Assembly: GCA_963726405.1 (NCBI GenBank)
Contig: CAVSCF010000015.1
Span: 106,813-170,812 of the forward strand
Source of the DNA: JAOUJD01 sp963726405
GTDB lineage: Bacteria; Pseudomonadota; Gammaproteobacteria; Burkholderiales; Burkholderiaceae_F
DNA: 64,000 nt
Direction: 5' to 3'
Position numbers and translations under genes: made by a program. Below the pieces are notes generated by a model. The model made no database searches. It saw only the letters and a program-made list of their open reading frames with translations, and had not been told where the DNA came from. Below are positions 1-8,853 of the stretch, in pieces (position 1 is the stretch's first letter; each line of letters opens with the position of its first letter).

Positions 1-339
1 GCGCTCGGCGCGGCGCTCGTCGTGGCCGTGAACAGCGATGCTTCGGTCAGGATGCTTGGAAAGGGAAACGACCGGCCACTGAATCGCGAGGACGACCGCG
101 CGGCCATTCTGGCGGCATTGCAGTGCGTGGATCTCGTCACGATCTTCGGCGAGCGCGAGCCTCTCGCCGTCCTCCGCACGGCTCGGCCGGAGATCTACGT
201 TAAGGGCGGCGACTACGACATGGCATCGATTCCGGAAAGCGCCGTCGTCCGCTCCTGGGGTGGCGCCTGCGTCGCGATCCCGTTCGAACACGAACGATCG
301 ACCACGGCCCTGCTGGCCCGCATCCGGTCCGCGGGCTGA
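1..339 (+). CDS. rfaE2: D-glycero-beta-D-manno-heptose 1-phosphate adenylyltransferase, 3' part only
   Basis: C-terminal part of the nucleotidyltransferase that makes ADP-heptose for the LPS inner core. The frame is open from base 1, so the start lies outside the window and the 112 visible residues are a fragment. Family features seen are VAVNSD near the left edge, then NREDDRAAIL, VDLVTIFGE and the substrate-loop stretch KGGDYD. The protein ends shortly after the STTALLARIR segment, as usual for the family. Whether it is a stand-alone RfaE2 or the end of a fused HldE cannot be decided because the N-terminus is missing. It converges on the polysaccharide locus, with 33 bases between the two stop codons. 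Its LPS role fits the neighbouring genes. Confidence 0.9.
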   Translation, partial: ALGAALVVAVNSDASVRMLGKGNDRPLNREDDRAAILAALQCVDLVTIFGEREPLAVLRTARPEIYVKGGDYDMASIPESAVVRSWGGACVAIPFEHERSTTALLARIRSAG

Positions 340-372
340 CGCTGCAAATGCCGAATTGAGCCGGACCCGCGC

Positions 373-2355
373 TCAACGGGCGGCGGACACCCAGTCGACG
401 TTCTCGGTCGCAGGCTGATATCCGGATACAAGCTCGCGCAGGATGGCCAGCGTGCCGTCGGCGTCGTTGCGCTCGATGCACGCCTCGAGTTCCGCCAACC
501 GCGGGCGCAGTTCCGTCCACGCCAGGTAGGACTCGTGCGCCTTCATGATGCGCGCGTGCGCGGTGGGTGACGGGTTGTCCCCGATCAGCAGCTCTTCGTA
601 CAGCTTCTCGCCCGGCCGCAGTCCGGTGATCGCGATCTCGATTTCGCCGCCCGGATTGTCCGTGTCCCGCACGGACCGCCCGCTCAACTCGATCATGCGG
701 GCAGCGAGTTCGACGATCCGCACCGGTTCGCCCATGTCGAGCACGTAGACCTCACCGCCCTCGCCCATCGCCCCGGCCTGCAGCACCAGCTGAGCGGCCT
801 CGGGGATCGTCATGAAGTACCGGGTGACATCGGGGTGCGTGACCGTCACCGGCCCGCCCGATTCGATCTGGCGGCGGAACAGCGGCACGACGCTTCCGCT
901 GGATCCGAGCACGTTGCCGAACCTGCACCATGCTGAACCGGGTCTTGTTGCGCACGAGGCCCGGTCAACTGGGCGTCGTCGAAGCGAACCATGGTCTCGG
1001 CCGCGAACGCCTGCAGAACCATCTCCGCAACGCGCTTGCTCGCGCCCATCACGTTGGTCGGCCTCACCGCCTTGTCGGTGGAGACCAGCACGAAGCTCGC
1101 GACGCCGTTCTCCATCGCCGCCCGCGCCGTTCGCAAGCGAGCCGAGCGCATTGTTCTCGACCCCTTCGCACGGGTTGTGCTCCACCATCGGGACGTGCTT
1201 GTACGCGGCGGCGTGGTAGACGGTGTCGGGGTGAAAGGCGCTGCAGATGTCCGCCATCCGGCCGTAATCCCGGACGTCGCCGAGCAGCGGCACGAGTTCG
1301 GTATCGACACGCAAGGTGCGGCCGGGCGTTCCATCGTCGGCCAGCAGCAGCGCCTCCAGTTCCTGATGGATTTCGTACAGCGCGAACTCGCTGTGGTCGA
1401 CGAGCAGAAGGCGCTGCGGACGTTCGCTCACGATCTGCCGGCACAACTCCGAGCCGATGCTTCCGCCAGCGCCGGTGACCAGCACGACCTTTTCCGAAAG
1501 ATCGCGCGCAAGCAGTGCCGGATTCGGCGGCACCGGTTCGCGGCCCAGCAGGTCCTCGACATCGAGTTCCCGGAAATCGGAGACGTGCACCCTGCCCGAC
1601 GCAAGATCGGCCATGCCCGGCAGGGTGCGTATGTGCAAAGGAAGCGCGCGCAGGCCTTCGATGATTTCGTTGCGGCGCTGCCTGCTCGTCGAAGGCAGCG
1701 CGAGCAGGATATCGGTGATCCCGAGCCGCTCCACCACGGCAGCCGCGTCCGAGGGCTTGAACACCGGCACTCCGTTGATGTGACGACCGGCCTTGCTCTC
1801 GTCGTCATCGATGAAGCCGAGCAATTCGATTTCCCTGGTATTGCCAACGGCGGCTGCAGTCTGGGCACCTGCAGAACCGGCCCCGTAGATGAGCAGTCGC
1901 TGTTTCTCCGTCCCCCGGGATGTCCTGTTCAGCCAGAACCTCGCCCATGCCCTGGAGTTGCTGACGAACAGGAGGAATATCAGCGGCTGCAACACACCGA
2001 CCGAACGCGGCACTCCCGCTGGGAACGTGAGCAGCACCAGCGCGAGCAGTGCTGCGCCGTAGATCGCGGACGCCTGCAGAAGGGTCCGCATCGTCGCGAG
2101 GCCGGTGTACCGAAAAATGGCGCGATACAGCCCGAAGCGAATGAACAGCGGCAGGAAGATGAGCGGCGCCGCGATGTAGATCCACAACTGCTGCAACGTC
2201 GGCACGTGCCAGACCTCGAGTCGCAAGGTGAAGGCGACCCACATCGCGAACCAGGCCATGAGCACGTCGACAGCAACAACGATCGCCTGCTTGCCTCGTC
2301 TCGGCAAAGCGAGCAGACGCACAGCCAGTGAGTTGTCGGAGCGCTTCGTCTTCAT
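373..2355 (-). CDS. WbpM/CapD-type UDP-GlcNAc 4,6-dehydratase, membrane-anchored (internal frameshifts)
   Basis: Inner-membrane nucleotide-sugar dehydratase of the WbpM/PglF/CapD family, about 660 residues, the usual size. The N-terminus has four hydrophobic helices (about residues 25-135). A first Rossmann site YGAGSAG (157-163) is followed by the catalytic-domain NAD site VTGAGGSIGSE (293-303), YHAAAYKHVPMVEHN, and a C-terminal block RFGNVLGSSGSVVPLF. One frame is open throughout, but between about 1140 and 925 it reads nonsense. The expected active-site stretch VLVSTDKAVRPTNVMGASKR is in a second frame, and TRFSMV is in a third before the first frame resumes. At least three small indels are therefore needed. 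The family makes UDP-4-keto-6-deoxy-GlcNAc for QuiNAc, FucNAc or bacillosamine synthesis. Its position after an initiating transferase matches the end of many O-antigen loci. Confidence 0.85.
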   Translation of the reverse strand: MKTKRSDNSLAVRLLALPRRGKQAIVVAVDVLMAWFAMWVAFTLRLEVWHVPTLQQLWIYIAAPLIFLPLFIRFGLYRAIFRYTGLATMRTLLQASAIYGAALLALVLLTFPAGVPRSVGVLQPLIFLLFVSNSRAWARFWLNRTSRGTEKQRLLIYGAGSAGAQTAAAVGNTREIELLGFIDDDESKAGRHINGVPVFKPSDAAAVVERLGITDILLALPSTSRQRRNEIIEGLRALPLHIRTLPGMADLASGRVHVSDFRELDVEDLLGREPVPPNPALLARDLSEKVVLVTGAGGSIGSELCRQIVSERPQRLLLVDHSEFALYEIHQELEALLLADDGTPGRTLRVDTELVPLLGDVRDYGRMADICSAFHPDTVYHAAAYKHVPMVEHNPCEGVENNALGSLANGAGGDGERRRELRAGLHRQGGEADQRDGREQARCGDGSAGVRGRDHGSLRRRPVDRASCATRPGSAWCRFGNVLGSSGSVVPLFRRQIESGGPVTVTHPDVTRYFMTIPEAAQLVLQAGAMGEGGEVYVLDMGEPVRIVELAARMIELSGRSVRDTDNPGGEIEIAITGLRPGEKLYEELLIGDNPSPTAHARIMKAHESYLAWTELRPRLAELEACIERNDADGTLAILRELVSGYQPATENVDWVSAAR

Positions 2356-2484
2356 CGGTTAGGTGCTGCACCTGCGTGCAACCATGACGCCGATGCAAGG
2401 AGAACTACTTATTGCAACGTGCGTGACGTGCGACAGGGGATACTAACCGAACGCCAACACGCAAGGTGTCCAGCCATAGACCGA

Positions 2485-3102
2485 CTAGTGTGCGACCCCG
2501 TCTCGTCTCACGACCTTCCATGCCGTCAGGAACAGAATTCGCAGATCGAGCAAAAAGGAACGATTGCGGAGATACGCGGCATCGAGCGCCACCTTCTCGG
2601 GAATCGGCAACTCGTCCCGACCATTGACCTGCGCCCATCCGGTTATGCCCGGGCGCAGTTCATGAACTCCAGCCGCCGTGCGCGCCTCGATCAGGTCATG
2701 CTGGTTGAACAAGGCGGGGCGTGGCCCCACCAGGCTCATCTCCCCCTTGAGGACACTCCACAATTGCGGCAGCTCATCAATGCTCGACTTGCGGAGGAAC
2801 CTGCCGATCGGCGTGATGTGCGCGTCGGCATTCGTCAGCAGGTGGGTCGCAACTGGCGGCGTGCCTGTATACATCGAACGGAATTTTGGCATCCTGAAGA
2901 TCGTGTTGTGCCGACCGACGCGATCGGACCAGTAAAGCGCCGGACCTCGCGACGTCGCGGCGACGAGGATCGCAATGAGCCCGAGGGGAACGGCCAGTGC
3001 GACAAGCAATGAGAGAGCGACGGTCACGTCGAAGACGCGTTTGGCTGCCCGGTATACGGGCTTCGCATCAGGCAACGACCTAATGGCTCCGGCTCTCGAC
3101 AT
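2485..3102 (-). CDS. Initiating sugar-1-phosphate transferase (PF02397 bacterial sugar transferase)
   Basis: Polyisoprenyl-phosphate sugar-1-phosphate transferase, 205 residues, which starts the O-unit by moving a sugar phosphate onto undecaprenyl phosphate at the inner membrane. One N-terminal hydrophobic helix (VFDVTVALSLLVALAVPLGL) is followed by the family signatures KFRSMY, the Asp-Glu dyad in SSIDELPQLW, GEMSLVGPRP, and GITGWAQVNGR. The frame is intact. A longer open frame extends to 3204, but the ATG at 3102 is preceded by GGGAG at good spacing and matches the short (PglC/WcaJ C-terminal) form. It overlaps the 3' end of the reductase remnant by 23 bases. Intactness is notable because most neighbours are frameshifted. 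The sugar is unknown; a WbpM partner suggests QuiNAc, FucNAc or a related 6-deoxy sugar. Confidence 0.88.
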   Translation of the reverse strand: MSRAGAIRSLPDAKPVYRAAKRVFDVTVALSLLVALAVPLGLIAILVAATSRGPALYWSDRVGRHNTIFRMPKFRSMYTGTPPVATHLLTNADAHITPIGRFLRKSSIDELPQLWSVLKGEMSLVGPRPALFNQHDLIEARTAAGVHELRPGITGWAQVNGRDELPIPEKVALDAAYLRNRSFLLDLRILFLTAWKVVRRDGVAH

Positions 3103-3301
3103 ACCATCTCCCGGTCCCTTCCAGGCCCTCACGCTTGGCCAGCGGTGGCCGCCACTTAAGGAGGTTGCACTTCTGCGAGGCATCGATCTGCAAATTGCCG
3201 ACAAGCCGGCGGAACGTATCGAGCATGCCGAACCTCGAGGCTCCGGTGACGGGAACGCGGAGCGGCGAGCCTCGTGCAGCGGCTGTGTTAGGCGCGCTCA
3301 T
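3080..3301 (-). pseudogene. Internally deleted NAD-dependent 4-keto-sugar reductase/epimerase (WbpV-like remnant)
   Basis: A 73-residue frame that joins both ends of an SDR-family nucleotide-sugar reductase. Near the start it has a degenerate glycine motif, LRVPVTGASRFG. It then jumps directly to the C-terminal signature LVGNLQIDASQK, LKWRPP, EGLEGTGRWY. Normal relatives such as WbpV are about 300-320 residues, so roughly 230-250 residues are missing, with the frame preserved across the junction. The start is convincing because ATG at 3301 overlaps the stop of the upstream epimerase (ATGA). In known loci WbpV reduces the WbpM product to UDP-QuiNAc just before the initiating transferase, exactly the order here. 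Either a real deletion or an assembly collapse would explain it. Confidence 0.6.
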
Positions 3302-4434
3302 CCCTTCTTCCACACCTTCCGGTTCACAAAATCGGTGTAGCTCAGGATGATGCGCAGTACCTTGTCGGAGACGTTGGCCGGTGCGTAATCATTGACCAGC
3401 CGCAGCAAGCGATGCTTCTCCGCGCGGCTGGTCATCGAGAATCGGCAAGCGCCTGCAGCACGCGATCGATACTCAGCCCCACCATCATCACAGCGCCTTC
3501 CTCGAACCCTTCCGGACGCTCATGGACCTCGCGCAGGTTCAGCGCCGGGAAGTTCAGGATCGACGACTCCTCAGTGATCGTGCCGCTGTCGGACAGCACC
3601 GCAGCGCGCCTCGGTCTGCAGCTTGATGTAGTCGAGAAAGCCGAACGGCTTGTGCATGACTGGCACCAGCGGTGCGACCTTGCAGGCCGAGCGCTTCCAT
3701 GCCGCTTGCGCGTCCGCGGATGCGTCGAGACGATCACCGGGCAGTCGATAGCGCTCCGCCAGGGCGTTCAGCAATGTCGACCAGCGTCGCAAGGTTCGCC
3801 GGGACGTCGACGTTCTCCTCCCGATGCGAGCTGACCACGAAGTAGCGGCCGTGCTGCAGACCCAGCTGCTCCAGCACGTTCGACGCGTCGATTCCCGCGC
3901 AGTAGTGCTCGATCACCTCGCGCATCGGGCTGCCGGTCTTGATGACCTGGTCCGGCGGCAGGCCCTCGCGCAGCAGGTAATCGCGCGCAATCTCGCTGTA
4001 GGTCAGGTTGATGTCCGACGATGTGGTCGACGATCCGGCGGTTGATCTCCTCCGGCACGCGGAAGTCGAAGCAGCGGTTGCCCGCCTCCATGTGGAAGAT
4101 CGGAATCTTGCGCCGCTTGGCGGCGATGGCCGCCAGGCGCTGTTGGTGTCGCCCAGCAGCAGCAGGGCCTCAGGCTGGACTTGCTCCAGCAACGCTGTCC
4201 GGCGCCGTGATCACGTTGCCGATGGTCTCGGCGGCGCCGTCGCCCGGCCGCCTCCAGGAAGTGATCGGGCTTGCGGATGCCCAGTTCCTCGAAGAAAACT
4301 TCGTTCAGCTCGTAGTCGTAGTTCTGGCCGGTGTGCACCAGCACATGGTCGCAATAGCGATCCAGCCGGTCGATGACGCGCGACAGCCGGATGATCTCCG
4401 GCCGCGTCCCGACGATCGTCATCACCTTAAGCAT
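3298..4434 (-). CDS. Non-hydrolysing UDP-GlcNAc 2-epimerase family, FnlC/CapG/WbvD type (frameshifted)
   Basis: Third enzyme of the UDP-L-FucNAc or UDP-L-QuiNAc branch, inverting C2 of the nucleotide sugar. Reading across frames gives a near-complete protein of about 375 residues: VMTIVGTRPEIIRLSRVIDR, LVHTGQNYDYELNEVFF, LLLGDTNS, FHMEAGNRCFDFRVPEEINR, LTYSEIARDYLLREGLP, VVSSHREENVD, VIVSTHPRTRKR, SDSGTITEESSILNFPALN, and a C-terminal SYTDFVNRKVWKKG. The indels I could place are one extra base near 4243, 4191, 4017, 3773 and 3737, and one missing base near 4136. The ATG lies inside the last codons of the upstream dehydratase (AATGCTTAA), and the stop overlaps the next start (ATGA), so this is a tightly coupled operon. 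The matching segments are too good for old decay. Confidence 0.82.
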
Positions 4435-5439
4435 TGACCGCCTCCCGCATGCTGTCCAACTTCATCAGCACCTGCTTGACTCCTTCGACATCGAGGCGAT
4501 GCGTGTTGTGCGAGGTGTAGTCGTCGATCTGCGCGATCTCCAGTCTCGCCCTCGACGAAATATTTGTCGTAGTTCAGGTCGCGTGAATCGGCCGGGATCC
4601 GGTAGTAGCCGCCCAGGTCTTCGGCCCGCGCCATCTCCTCGCGCGAAACCAGCGACTCGTAGAGCTTCTCCCCATGCCGGGTGCCGATGATCTTGATCGG
4701 GTTCGCTCGGCCCAGCAACTCCCTCAGCGCCTGCGCCAGGTCGCCCACCGTCGAGGCCGGGGCCTTCTGCACGAAGATATCGCCGGGCCTGGCATGCTCG
4801 AACGCATACAGCACCAGATCGACCGATTCCTCCAGGGACATCAGGAAGCGCGTCATTGCCGGATCGGTGATGGTCAGCGGCTTGCCCTCCTGCAGTTGCG
4901 CCAGAAACAGCGGGATCACCGAGCCGCGCGAGGCCATGACATTGCCGTAGCGCGTGGCGCAGAGAACCGTCTTGCCCGGATCGCAGAGACGCGACTTGGC
5001 GACCATCAGCTTCTCCATCATCGCCTTGGAAATGCCCATGGCGTTGATCGGATAGACCGCCTTGTCCGTGCTCAGGACGACGCAGCGCTTGCACCTCGTT
5101 GGCGATGGCGGCGCGCATCACGTTCTCGGCGCCGAGCACGTTGGTGCGCACCGCCTCCATCGGATAGAACTCGCAGGACGGCACCTGCTTCAGCGCGGCC
5201 GCATGGAACACATAGTCCACGCCGCGCAGCGCATCGTGGATGCTGTCGTAGTCGCGCACGTCGCCGATGTAGAACTTGACCTTGTCGTTCTTCAGCGCGA
5301 TGCGCATGTCCTCCTGCTTCTTCTCGTCGCGGCTGAAGATGCGGATCTCGGCGAAGTCGGAATGCAGGAAGCGCTGGAGCACGGCGTTGCCGAACGAGCC
5401 GGTGCCGCCGGTAATCAGCAAGATCTTGTCTTTGAACAT
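4427..5439 (-). CDS. UDP-GlcNAc 4,6-dehydratase/5-epimerase, FnlA/CapE/WbvB type (frameshifted)
   Basis: Soluble SDR enzyme of about 340 residues that turns UDP-GlcNAc into the 4-keto-6-deoxy L-sugar precursor. It begins MFKDKILLITGGTGSFGNAV at ATG 5439, preceded by GGAAGAG. It continues through GDVRDYDSIHDALRGVDYVF, HAAALKQVPSCEF, the catalytic-helix region STDKAVYPINAMGISKAMME, ATRYGNVMASRGSVIPLF and GTRHGEKLYESLVSREEM. It ends EGVKQVLMKLDSMREAVNA. The middle (about 5090) and the tail (about 4540) each need a frame change. The short N-terminus without membrane helices separates it from the WbpM-like gene at 373. It sits between the RmlD-like reductase and the 2-epimerase, the canonical order of this three-enzyme pathway. 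Confidence 0.85.
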
Positions 5440-5467
5440 TTTCTGAATCTCTTCCAAGTCGGCGCTT

Positions 5468-6331
5468 CTAACCAAACTCCCGCATGTCCCGACCAGCTCG
5501 GCCCATGGCGTTGGCTGATATCCGGTGGCCGAGCGAAAGCGGGTGGAATCCAGCGAGCGGTCGATGACAACGCGCTCGTCCGGCACGATTTCGATCGCTC
5601 TTGCCGTAATCATGGGCCACCAGCCGCAGCAGGTCGAACTTGTTGATCGGCTCGGCCGACACGTGGTACAGGCCATGCAGATCGGGCCTCGGGAGCACAT
5701 GATCGCGGATCACACGCGCCAGTCCACCGTGGGCAGCCCGAGAACATCGCCTTCCTGTATCCCTTCACCCGTCCCGCTGCGCCAGGAACCAGCCCACCAG
5801 GCTCTGCGCGCCTCAAGTTCATGGCCGATGATCGACGTGCGCAGCGTGATGGCATGCGGATAGTCCACCTCGCCCAGGAACTTGCTGCGGCCATACAGGT
5901 CCTGCGCGTCGGAAGGGTCGGCTTCGAGGTACATGCCTCTTGTGCCGGAAAAGACACAATCCGTGCTGATGTGAACAAACCGGGCGCCCACGGCCGCAGA
6001 GACGCGCCAGCCGATGCGGCAGCAGCGAATTGATCGGCATCGCCGCCAAGGCGTCGTCGGCCTCGGCCAGTTGCTTGACCAAGCCAATGCAGTTGATCAC
6101 CGTACCGGGCCGTGCCGCCGCCAGCGCGCCAACGACGGAATCCAGGTTTTCGACGTCTACCCCGACGAGAATCCGGTCCCGGAACGGCATGGATCTGAAC
6201 CCAGCCGGCATCGCCCGCACGGTGCCCCATGTTTCAATCCCCTCGCGAGCCAGGCGCCGGATCAATGCATTACCAAGCATGCCCGAGGACCCAAGGACCA
6301 GCACCGGGCCGGGCATATTCTTCGTCGTCAT
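5468..6331 (-). CDS. RmlD-like SDR reductase of the L-QuiNAc/L-FucNAc branch (frameshifted)
   Basis: NAD(P)-dependent reductase of about 287 residues. Visible segments are VLVLGSSGMLGNALIRRLA (glycine-rich site), TVINCIGLVKQL, FVHISTDCVFSGTRGMYLE, the YxxxK pair in LYGRSKFLGEVDYP, TLRTSIIGHE, GLYHVSAEPINKFDLLRLVA, and a tail DSTRFRSATGYQPTPWAELV. At least three frame changes are needed. The ATG at 6331 immediately follows the upstream glycosyltransferase stop (TGAATG). In UDP-L-FucNAc loci the middle enzyme is FnlB/CapF with a C-terminal cupin domain; here it is RmlD-like and shorter. In the Vibrio cholerae O37 UDP-L-QuiNAc pathway an RmlD-like WbvR sits between WbvB and WbvD. I therefore infer an L-RhaNAc to L-QuiNAc product. 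Confidence 0.78.
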
Positions 6332-7581
6332 TCAGCGCATCCCTTCGATGGTGTCCGGCGGCAGCCCGCTAGGACCGGGCTCGTGCGGCGGCAACCGGCC
6401 CGGCGCAGCGCCAGCGACCCGGCAAGTGCGCTCGGCTCGAAGTGCCGCTGGTAATACAGGCGACCGGCCGCCCCGAGTTGTTCCCGCTGCGCCGCGTTCA
6501 TACGTTGAAGGTCCCGCACCGCCTGCGCGAGCCCACGCGCGTCTTCAGCGTCACAGGCCATTCCCGCCCCGGCATCGCGGACCACGGCCGCACCCTCTCC
6601 GTCGAGCGCGGCGATGATGGGCTTCCCGGCCGCCAGGCGCCTCACCTTCTCGATCGTCTGGAATGATGGGATCGCGCACGAGCGTCACTAGAAGTGCCGA
6701 GGCCTGCGAAAGAATCCCGGGCATGGCGTCTGGAGGGAAGCGGCCTGCGAGTTGCACATTCCGCAGCTCGCGCTTTCGCAGTTCGCTCGCGAGCCACTCG
6801 TCACGGCTGCCGCTTCCTACAAGGACGAAGCGAACATCGGGAACGTCGGCCAATAGTTCAGCTGCATCGAGGATCGTTCCGAGAGACTGGACGGTCCCAA
6901 GGTTTCCCGCAAAGACGACGTTGAAGCCCGGCGAGAACGTCAGCGCCGGACGGCCGAGCGGCGCGGTGTCGCTAAACGCAAGTTCCCCCGGGTTCGGGTG
7001 GTACTCCACGGGAATCTCCCCGCGAGAGCCTTCACGGGCGCGATGAAGGCTCTTGACTGCACTAGCAAGAGATCGTTGTGCCGGTATATCCACCGCACAA
7101 CCTGGCGGACGGCGGCAAGAACGCTGGAGTTCCGGACGAAACCGGTCACGCTCAGGCTCTGGGCCAGAGGTCCTGCACCCATGTCGCGGTCTTCGCCTTC
7201 TTCAGCTTCGCCAGCCAGATGCCTGGGATGGCCTGCAGGATCGGCGATATGCCGTACACGAGCACGACGTCCACCCGTTTACCGCGCAGCAGCCCCGGCG
7301 CAAGGGCAGAAGCGAAGAAAACGAAGGAGAGGTAGTTCAGCGCCAACCGAGCGCCCGACCCCCGGCCGCGAGGCATCAAAGGCACGCGGTACACCTGCAG
7401 CCCCTGGTAGTCGTCGACCCGGACCGAGAAAGCCAGTACCAGGCCGCACCACACCTTCCGGATAGTTCGGTTGTCCCGTCAGGACAGTGACTTCGCAGCC
7501 CGCGTCGCGCAACGAAGTCGCCACTTCGTTGATGCGAAAACTCTCAGGCCAGAAGTACTGAGTGACTATCAATATCTTCAT
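6332..7581 (-). CDS. wbuB: WbuB-like GT4 glycosyltransferase (frameshifted)
   Basis: Cytoplasmic GT4-family glycosyltransferase of about 410 residues. It starts MKILIVTQYFWPESFRINEV at ATG 7581, followed by VTVLTGQPNYPEG, the characteristic opening of WbuB proteins. Later segments are VDVVLVYGISPILQAIPGIW, TWVQDLWP, NVVFAGNLGTVQSLGTILDA, RFVLVGSGSRDEW, LAGRFPPDAMPGILSQASAL, and a tail reading PPDTIEGMR. At least four frame changes are needed. WbuB is described as the transferase for L-FucNAc in Escherichia coli O26, and homologues travel with the three-gene L-FucNAc/L-QuiNAc cassette that follows here. The acceptor is unknown. The stop codon directly precedes the start of the RmlD-like gene. 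Confidence 0.8.
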
Positions 7582-7639
7582 CGTCCGGAGTCGACCCGGA
7601 AAGAGGCGCTGGGACCAGTCACGCGAACAGGAGTATTAG

Positions 7640-8853
7640 TCACTTGATGCCGCCCTTGGTCGCCTTCGCATACTCTTCGAAAGCCATGTGACCGAACAAG
7701 CTGTGCCGCTGCTGATAGTCGGCCCACTTGATTGCCAGCCGTTGGAAGTGTTCGTCGCCCGTCAAAGCGTGGAGCGCCTTCAACTGTTCCACCAGGAATT
7801 CAAGTAGAAGCCCTTCACCATGTCAACCTGGTTCAATTGGTCATAGACCACCCAGTGCCCGACGTCGTAGCGGTTGATCTCCGACTTGAGGATGCTGATC
7901 CCTTCCATAAACATCCGTGCAGCGTCTGGATCCCTCGTCGCGCGAAAGTAATCCCAGATTCCGAATAGAGCCCAAATGTGACCGTTGAGTACATGGCTAG
8001 GGACGTTAGCGTTCGGATACTCCTCGTACCACGTGCCCTCATTCGTCCTTATGGCTACCCCTCCCGAACTGACCGGTTCCCGCAACCACTTGAAGGCGTT
8101 CGTGGCGCGGGTCAGGTAATCCTGTTCACCGGTGAGTTGATACGCGCGCAGGAACACGGAAACGCCCAACGACTGTGTCATGCCGGAGATCCATGGCGCC
8201 TTCAGACCGCGCGTCGGAATCTCCATCTGCCAATCCCACCGCCCGTCGCTCTGGCGGGAACGCAGTAGCCGAGCGTGTTCGAGAAAACGGTCCCGAAAAT
8301 CTTCGTTTCCAGTCAGGAGGAAGGCGTCCCAGTTCGACAACGCCATATGCGCGACCAGGCTTGTTGAAAACCGATCAGCGAGTCCGTACTGATTTCCGAG
8401 TGAGATGAAACAGTCGGGATCGACCGAGGGCTTTCCATGCTGGACAGGATGTCCGAGGAGTAGCGTTTGAGAGACTGGCCGAAGAGATCTCCATCGTGAA
8501 AATTGAATACGCAGGAAGTCTCGGGGCGACCAAATTGCCTGACGTAATTCTGAAACCATTGCTGGCCCCCAACGCTAGGCAGCCAGGCAAGTACCGCCGG
8601 AATCTGCGGTTCTCTAGCACTCGAACCCGACGCGGCCCGGACGACAGCTTTCTGCGCATCGGTCGGATACATTGCCGCGGACGCCAGTCTTGCGGAATGA
8701 CTCGGGTAACCGACGGAATCCGGATGGGGGCCGTCCCGACGGCGCGGCGACTGGCACGGGCACGGCCTCGGACCCACCAGTCGCTGCTCGCCCACTGTCC
8801 GCGAATGCAAGCAGGGCGAACACGAGGCCCATCCAATTGCTAAGGGAAGGCAT
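7640..8853 (-). CDS. Exported D-glucuronyl C5-epimerase-like protein (frameshifted)
   Basis: Protein of about 400 residues resembling the catalytic C-terminal domain of heparosan/heparan glucuronyl C5-epimerases. It starts MPSLSNWMGLVFALLAFADS at ATG 8853 (GGAG seven bases upstream), a plausible signal peptide. Family-like segments are HPVQHGKPSVDPDCF, NQYGLADRF, LEHARLLRSRQSDGRWDWQ, TWYEEYPNANVPSHVLNGHI, LFGIWDYFRATRDPDAARMF and YDVGHWVVYDQ. It ends HSLFGHMAFEEYAKATKGGI. Frame changes are needed near 8670, 8480 and 7800. The family inverts C5 of uronic acids in a polymer. An exported form beside wzy and next to uronic-acid genes suggests modification of the polymer after export, which is inference. 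It could instead bind or cleave the glycan. Confidence 0.62.

Noticed and set aside
2405..2638. 77-codon minus-strand frame upstream of the WbpM-like gene
   Set aside because: It is a shadow overlapping the initiating transferase in another frame, with no recognisable motifs.
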